Assembly: GCA_039584255.1 (NCBI GenBank)
Contig: JBDGYE010000008.1
Coordinates: forward strand, 1 to 64,000
Origin: JBDGYE01 sp039584255
GTDB taxonomy: Bacteria > Gemmatimonadota > Gemmatimonadetes > Palauibacterales > Palauibacteraceae
DNA: 64,000 nt
Direction of reading: 5' to 3'
Shown: piece after piece, positions 60,869-64,000 of the stretch
How the letters are laid out: each line of letters begins with the position of its first letter
How positions within the stretch are numbered: the stretch's first letter is position 1
Notes under the pieces: model-generated
Told to the model about the DNA's origin: nothing
The model's input: the letters and a program-made list of their open reading frames with translations, nothing else
The model's database searches: none
Position numbers and translations under genes: made by a program

Positions 60869-61975
60869 TCAGTGGCGGAGTCCCTCCGCAGCGGCCAGCC
60901 GTTCCATCGCCTCGCGGCCCTCCTCGGAGAGCTCGTCGGGCACGCTGATCACGATCCGAACGAGCTGATCTCCTGTCTTTTCGGCTTTCTCGACCCCCTG
61001 ACCTTTGATGCGAAACATCGTTTCGCTCTGGGTACCGGCTGGGATCCGTAGAACGATTTTCCTGTTGTCTGCCGTCCGCACTCGGATGCGCGAGCCGAGC
61101 ATGGCCTGAGCGAGGTTGATCGGCACCTCGCAGATAAGGTCCAGGCCGTCTCGCGTGAAGAAAGGATCCTCCTTCACTTTGAAGCTGACGATGAGGTCTC
61201 CGGGACGGCCTCCTCCGGGCCCTCGCTCTCCCTGGCCCGACACCCGTAACCTGGAGCCGTCGTCCACTCCCGTCGGCACTGTGACGCTGATCCTACGGCG
61301 TGTCGCCACCTCCCCTCGGCCCCCACAGGCACTGCATAGCTCCTGGGGGATCTGTCCCCTGCCCAAGCAAGCCGGACAGGGCCGCGGCACGGAGAACGTG
61401 CCCTGACCGAAGGTGACGGTGCCACGGCCGTTGCACTCCTGACAGGTTTCTTTCCTCGTTCCGGGAGCGGCTCCGCTGCCGTCGCAAGTCGCGCACTCTT
61501 CGGCAATTGGGACGTTGATGGTCACCTTACCGCCGCGGACCGCGGTACGGAACGGAATCTCCACGAGATACTCCACGTCCCGGCCCCGAACCGGCCCGCG
61601 TTGTCTATCGGCCGTCCGCTTCCCGAAGTCGAATATCGAGCTGAAGATGTCACCCAGGCCGCCGAGATCCTCGAAGCGAAAACCGCGACCGGCCCCGGGC
61701 GCCCCCTGGGTCGTTCCCGGTGCCCCGAAGCCTCCGAGTCCACCCAACCCGCCAAGCCGACGCAGCTGGTCGTACTTCTTCCGGCTATCGGGATCCGAGA
61801 GCACGTTGTAAGCTTCTGAGATCTCCTTGAATCGCTCCCCGACCTCCGGGTTGTCCGGGTTGGCGTCGGGGTGGTACTGCTTCGCCAGGCTCCGGTACGC
61901 CTTCTTGATCTCGGCGGCCGAGGCGCTCTGGGTCACGCCCAGCACCCCGTAGTAGTCCTTCGTGCGCGTCGCCAT
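60869..61975 (-). CDS. dnaJ: Chaperone DnaJ
   Basis: Hsp40 co-chaperone stimulating DnaK. J domain with H35-P36-D37, a Gly/Phe-rich linker (RRLGGLGGLGGFGAPGTTQG), four CxxCxGxG zinc repeats (CATCDGSG, CQECNGRG, CPACLGRG, CSACGGRG) and a C-terminal substrate-binding domain. 368 residues. The start overlaps the grpE stop by one base. Confidence 0.96.
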   Translation of the reverse strand: MATRTKDYYGVLGVTQSASAAEIKKAYRSLAKQYHPDANPDNPEVGERFKEISEAYNVLSDPDSRKKYDQLRRLGGLGGLGGFGAPGTTQGAPGAGRGFRFEDLGGLGDIFSSIFDFGKRTADRQRGPVRGRDVEYLVEIPFRTAVRGGKVTINVPIAEECATCDGSGAAPGTRKETCQECNGRGTVTFGQGTFSVPRPCPACLGRGQIPQELCSACGGRGEVATRRRISVTVPTGVDDGSRLRVSGQGERGPGGGRPGDLIVSFKVKEDPFFTRDGLDLICEVPINLAQAMLGSRIRVRTADNRKIVLRIPAGTQSETMFRIKGQGVEKAEKTGDQLVRIVISVPDELSEEGREAMERLAAAEGLRH

Positions 61976-62646
61976 CAGTCGTCCCCGGAACGACTCACGT
62001 CTTCGGCCGCATCCAACTCGGCGGCCTCTGTGTCCTCGGCGTCCGGCGTCGGCGGCTCATAGCGTCGCACTTCCACCTGCGCTGGCCGGACCAGACGATC
62101 ACGGAACAAGTATCCGTCGACGAAGACCCGCGAAACAGTCTCATCCATCTCGGGGTCACTCGCCTCGGTGATCAGCAGGGCTTGGTGAACCTCGGGATCG
62201 AAGCGCGCGTCCTGCGCCTCCACCCTGGTCAGGCCGGCATCCTCTAGCTCCTTGGTGAGGTTGCGCAGGATGAGCTCCATACCCTTCTCCAGCGCCTCCA
62301 CACTCGTGGAGTCGCTCGGGGTGGCCGCGACCCGCGCTAGATCGTCCAGCGTCGGCAGCAGGCGCCGTGCCAGATCGGCCTGGGCTGTAGCGGTCATCGA
62401 CGCCTGCTCCTTGCGGGTGCGTTTCCGGAAATTCTCGAACTCCGCCGCCAGCCGAAGGTGTCTGTCCTGCAGCTCATCCAGCTCGGCCAGAGCAGCCTGG
62501 AGCTCCTCGGCCTGCGGTGCTTGCGTTTCGTCCAGGGCTTCGTCCGATGGCTCCGGAACCTCGTCCGGGTCTTCGACCACCGGCTCGCTCATCAGCGGGT
62601 TCGCGTTCTCTTCCGGATTCAACGAATCCTTACGCTTCCGAGCCAA
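61975..62646 (-). CDS. grpE: Nucleotide exchange factor GrpE
   Basis: Exchange factor for DnaK. Acidic N-terminus, a long coiled coil (ELQAALAELDELQDRHLRLA then AEFENFRKRTRKEQ), and the conserved GMELILRNLTKELEDAGLTR and beta-domain. I start at TTG 62646 because AGGAGG lies five bases upstream, giving 223 residues; ATG 62592 has only a distant site. An acidic tail (DAEDTEAAELDAAEDV) ends the protein. No CIRCE-type inverted repeat or hrcA precedes it. Confidence 0.92.
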   Translation of the reverse strand: MARKRKDSLNPEENANPLMSEPVVEDPDEVPEPSDEALDETQAPQAEELQAALAELDELQDRHLRLAAEFENFRKRTRKEQASMTATAQADLARRLLPTLDDLARVAATPSDSTSVEALEKGMELILRNLTKELEDAGLTRVEAQDARFDPEVHQALLITEASDPEMDETVSRVFVDGYLFRDRLVRPAQVEVRRYEPPTPDAEDTEAAELDAAEDVSRSGDD

Positions 62647-62696
62647 ACGCTCCTCCTGTATCTCGTGCGTGTCGTCTCGTCCGACCGCTACTCCGA

Positions 62697-63557
62697 CTAT
62701 GCGGTGGCGGTTGCCTCGGCTTCGGCGACCCGTGCCTCCAGCCACTCCGAAACGTCTCCCAGCGCCGACCTCGCCAGCGGATCGCGGTAGAGGTCGTGGA
62801 ATGCGTCGGGATACTCTCGCACCTGGGCGGCCACGCCCATACGCTGGGCCACCCTCCGGCTCGCATCGGTGTTCACGACTCGGTCATCGCCGGCAAGCTG
62901 AAAAAGCACGGGCAGCCTGACCTGCGCGGCCCGCTCCGTCAACTGCTCACCGTTCCGCAGCATCTCGGCCCACAGACGGGCACTGATCCGTCTGTGCACG
63001 AGCGGATCCGACCGGTAGCGGTCCTGCTCCGCCTGGTCGCGGAACATATCTTCCTCCCGAAGCCCGTTGTCCAGGGTCAGGGCCGGCAGCAGCGCGTTCG
63101 CTGCCCTGGCGAGTCCCGACTTCCAACCGGGGATCCGCATCGCCACCTGCACGAACGGCGCCATGAGGACCGCCCCTGTGAGCCCCGGGAAGCTGAACTC
63201 CTGAATGTACCGTCCGGCGATCAGGCCGCCCAGCGAGTGCCCCAGGACAAACGTCGGGCCCGATCCTCGTCCCTGCGAAGCCCGACGGCGGAACCGGTCG
63301 ACATCCTGGAGCAGGTGATCGAACGAGCGAACATGTCCCCTCCGACCCCGGGACTTCCCATGCCCGCGGTGGTCAAGCGCGTAGAAGTCGAAGCTAGCGG
63401 CCCTCGCCACAGCCGCCACGGCTCCGTAGCGTCCGGAGTGCTCTCCCAGGCCGTGCAGGACGAGCAAACGTCCACGGGCGTTGTCCACCTCGCGGGCGCG
63501 ATAGAACAGCCGGGCGCCGCCGATGCCGTCCAGGTATCCGTGAGTATCCTCAGGCAT
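62697..63557 (-). CDS. Alpha/beta hydrolase, monoacylglycerol-lipase-like
   Basis: Serine hydrolase of 286 residues. Oxyanion stretch VLHGLGEHSGRYGAV, the pattern DHRGHGKSRGRRGHV and the nucleophile elbow GHSLGG are typical of the monoacylglycerol lipase (serine aminopeptidase S33) group. The acid is in LAGDDRVVN and the histidine in DAFHDLYRDP. No signal peptide. ATG overlaps the cinA-like stop by 8 bases and grpE follows by 50 bp. Substrate unknown. Confidence 0.9.
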   Translation of the reverse strand: MPEDTHGYLDGIGGARLFYRAREVDNARGRLLVLHGLGEHSGRYGAVAAVARAASFDFYALDHRGHGKSRGRRGHVRSFDHLLQDVDRFRRRASQGRGSGPTFVLGHSLGGLIAGRYIQEFSFPGLTGAVLMAPFVQVAMRIPGWKSGLARAANALLPALTLDNGLREEDMFRDQAEQDRYRSDPLVHRRISARLWAEMLRNGEQLTERAAQVRLPVLFQLAGDDRVVNTDASRRVAQRMGVAAQVREYPDAFHDLYRDPLARSALGDVSEWLEARVAEAEATATA

Positions 63558-64000
63558 TCGCCCTCTGCAGGTGGCGCCGAAACAGTCCGAGCACCGCCGT
63601 GACCGCCTCGCGACGGACCCGGGCCCGATTTCCCGTGAAGCGGTGAAGCTCGGTTCCCGACGTCGGCCCGTCGACTGCGATCCAGACGGTTCCCACCGGC
63701 TTCTCCGGACTCCCTCCGGTCGGGCCGGCTACTCCCGTCACGCCGAGGCCCCAATCGGTGCCGGCTACCCTGCGGATTCCCGCTGCCATCCGTGCTGCGA
63801 CTTCCTCGGACACCGCACCGCAGCGGCGGATCAGATTCTCGTCTATCCCGAGGAGCTGCTGCTTGGCGTGGTCGGCGTACGCGATGGCGCCGCCCCAGAA
63901 CCGCGAGGAGGCGCCCGGAACTGTTGTCAGCTCCATCCCGAGCCAGCCGCCGGTGCAGCTCTCCGCCACCGACACGGTCTCGCCCGCGGCATCCAGGAGC
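63550..64000 (-). CDS. CinA/PncC-family nicotinamide-nucleotide amidase (5' end outside window)
   Basis: C-terminal CinA domain, which deamidates NMN to NaMN. VAESCTGGWLGMELTTVPGA carries the catalytic serine region and GVTGVAGPTGGSPEKPVGTVW is the second conserved block. The frame is open through base 64000, reading LLDAAGETVSVAES at the edge, so the start is not seen. It may be a stand-alone PncC of about 160 residues or the end of a two-domain CinA. Confidence 0.93.
   Translation of the reverse strand, partial: LLDAAGETVSVAESCTGGWLGMELTTVPGASSRFWGGAIAYADHAKQQLLGIDENLIRRCGAVSEEVAARMAAGIRRVAGTDWGLGVTGVAGPTGGSPEKPVGTVWIAVDGPTSGTELHRFTGNRARVRREAVTAVLGLFRRHLQRANA

Overview
The window is GC-rich, tightly packed bacterial chromosome of a diderm (Gram-negative) type. 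It carries a TonB/ExbB/ExbD envelope-energising operon, a MacA-like periplasmic adaptor, meso-diaminopimelate-type MurE, a BshB1-like bacillithiol enzyme, a DksA/TraR protein and a CdaA diadenylate cyclase. This mix, with two ExbD copies beside TonB and the gene order, suggests Gemmatimonadota or a close relative. That placement is inference from content, not a phylogeny. I see no phage, insertion sequence, CRISPR or plasmid genes, and no gene-free stretch longer than 300 bases.

Bases 1-16968 (all minus strand) are a complete dcw cluster: mraZ-rsmH-ftsL-ftsI-murE-murF-mraY-murD-ftsW-murG-murC-murB-ftsQ-ftsA-ftsZ, with ftsZ cut by the window edge. It starts at a recognisable promoter followed by four TGGG boxes spaced exactly 10 bp, the expected MraZ operator. 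Most genes overlap by 1-17 bases, so translation is probably coupled. Just upstream (16999-19370) is an unusual unit: a promoter placed for a leaderless ATG, an 85-codon membrane protein, a tRNA-Val whose first ten bases contain the end and stop codon of that protein, and a secreted TPR protein ending at a strong terminator.

Bases 19363-26868 hold a membrane-anchored HExxH peptidase, rluD, lspA, dksA-like, ileS, divIVA and yggS, an order like the division-linked cluster of other bacteria. ileS is broken near its 5' end by what looks like a deletion of about 35 bases. Bases 26973-29348 are exbB-exbD-exbD-tonB with its own promoter and a likely terminator. Bases 29356-40693 are cdaA-folP-ftsH-hpt-tilS, a small unknown gene, frr-pyrH-tsf-rpsB-rpsI-rplM and a short primary-type sigma factor, with terminators after rpoD and between rpsB and tsf. 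lepB, a membrane-anchored unknown and thpR follow to 42989.

From 42990 on, strands alternate. A QueD/PTPS-like gene precedes pabB-pabA on the plus strand, pointing to folate or pterin synthesis. Then come comM, a small membrane protein, an iodotyrosine-deiodinase-like flavoprotein, an EamA transporter, an SDR, a creatininase-family protein lacking one expected metal ligand, two envelope proteins, and a MacAB-like exporter (adaptor, ATPase, two permeases). After these are bshB1, a cysteine desulfurase and mnmA. The window ends with cinA-alpha/beta hydrolase-grpE-dnaJ on the minus strand.

Three units (the tRNA-linked small protein, yggS, and the creatininase-like gene) have a -10 element 6-7 bases before the start codon and no Shine-Dalgarno, suggesting that leaderless mRNAs are used here alongside the many genes with clear GGAGG sites.
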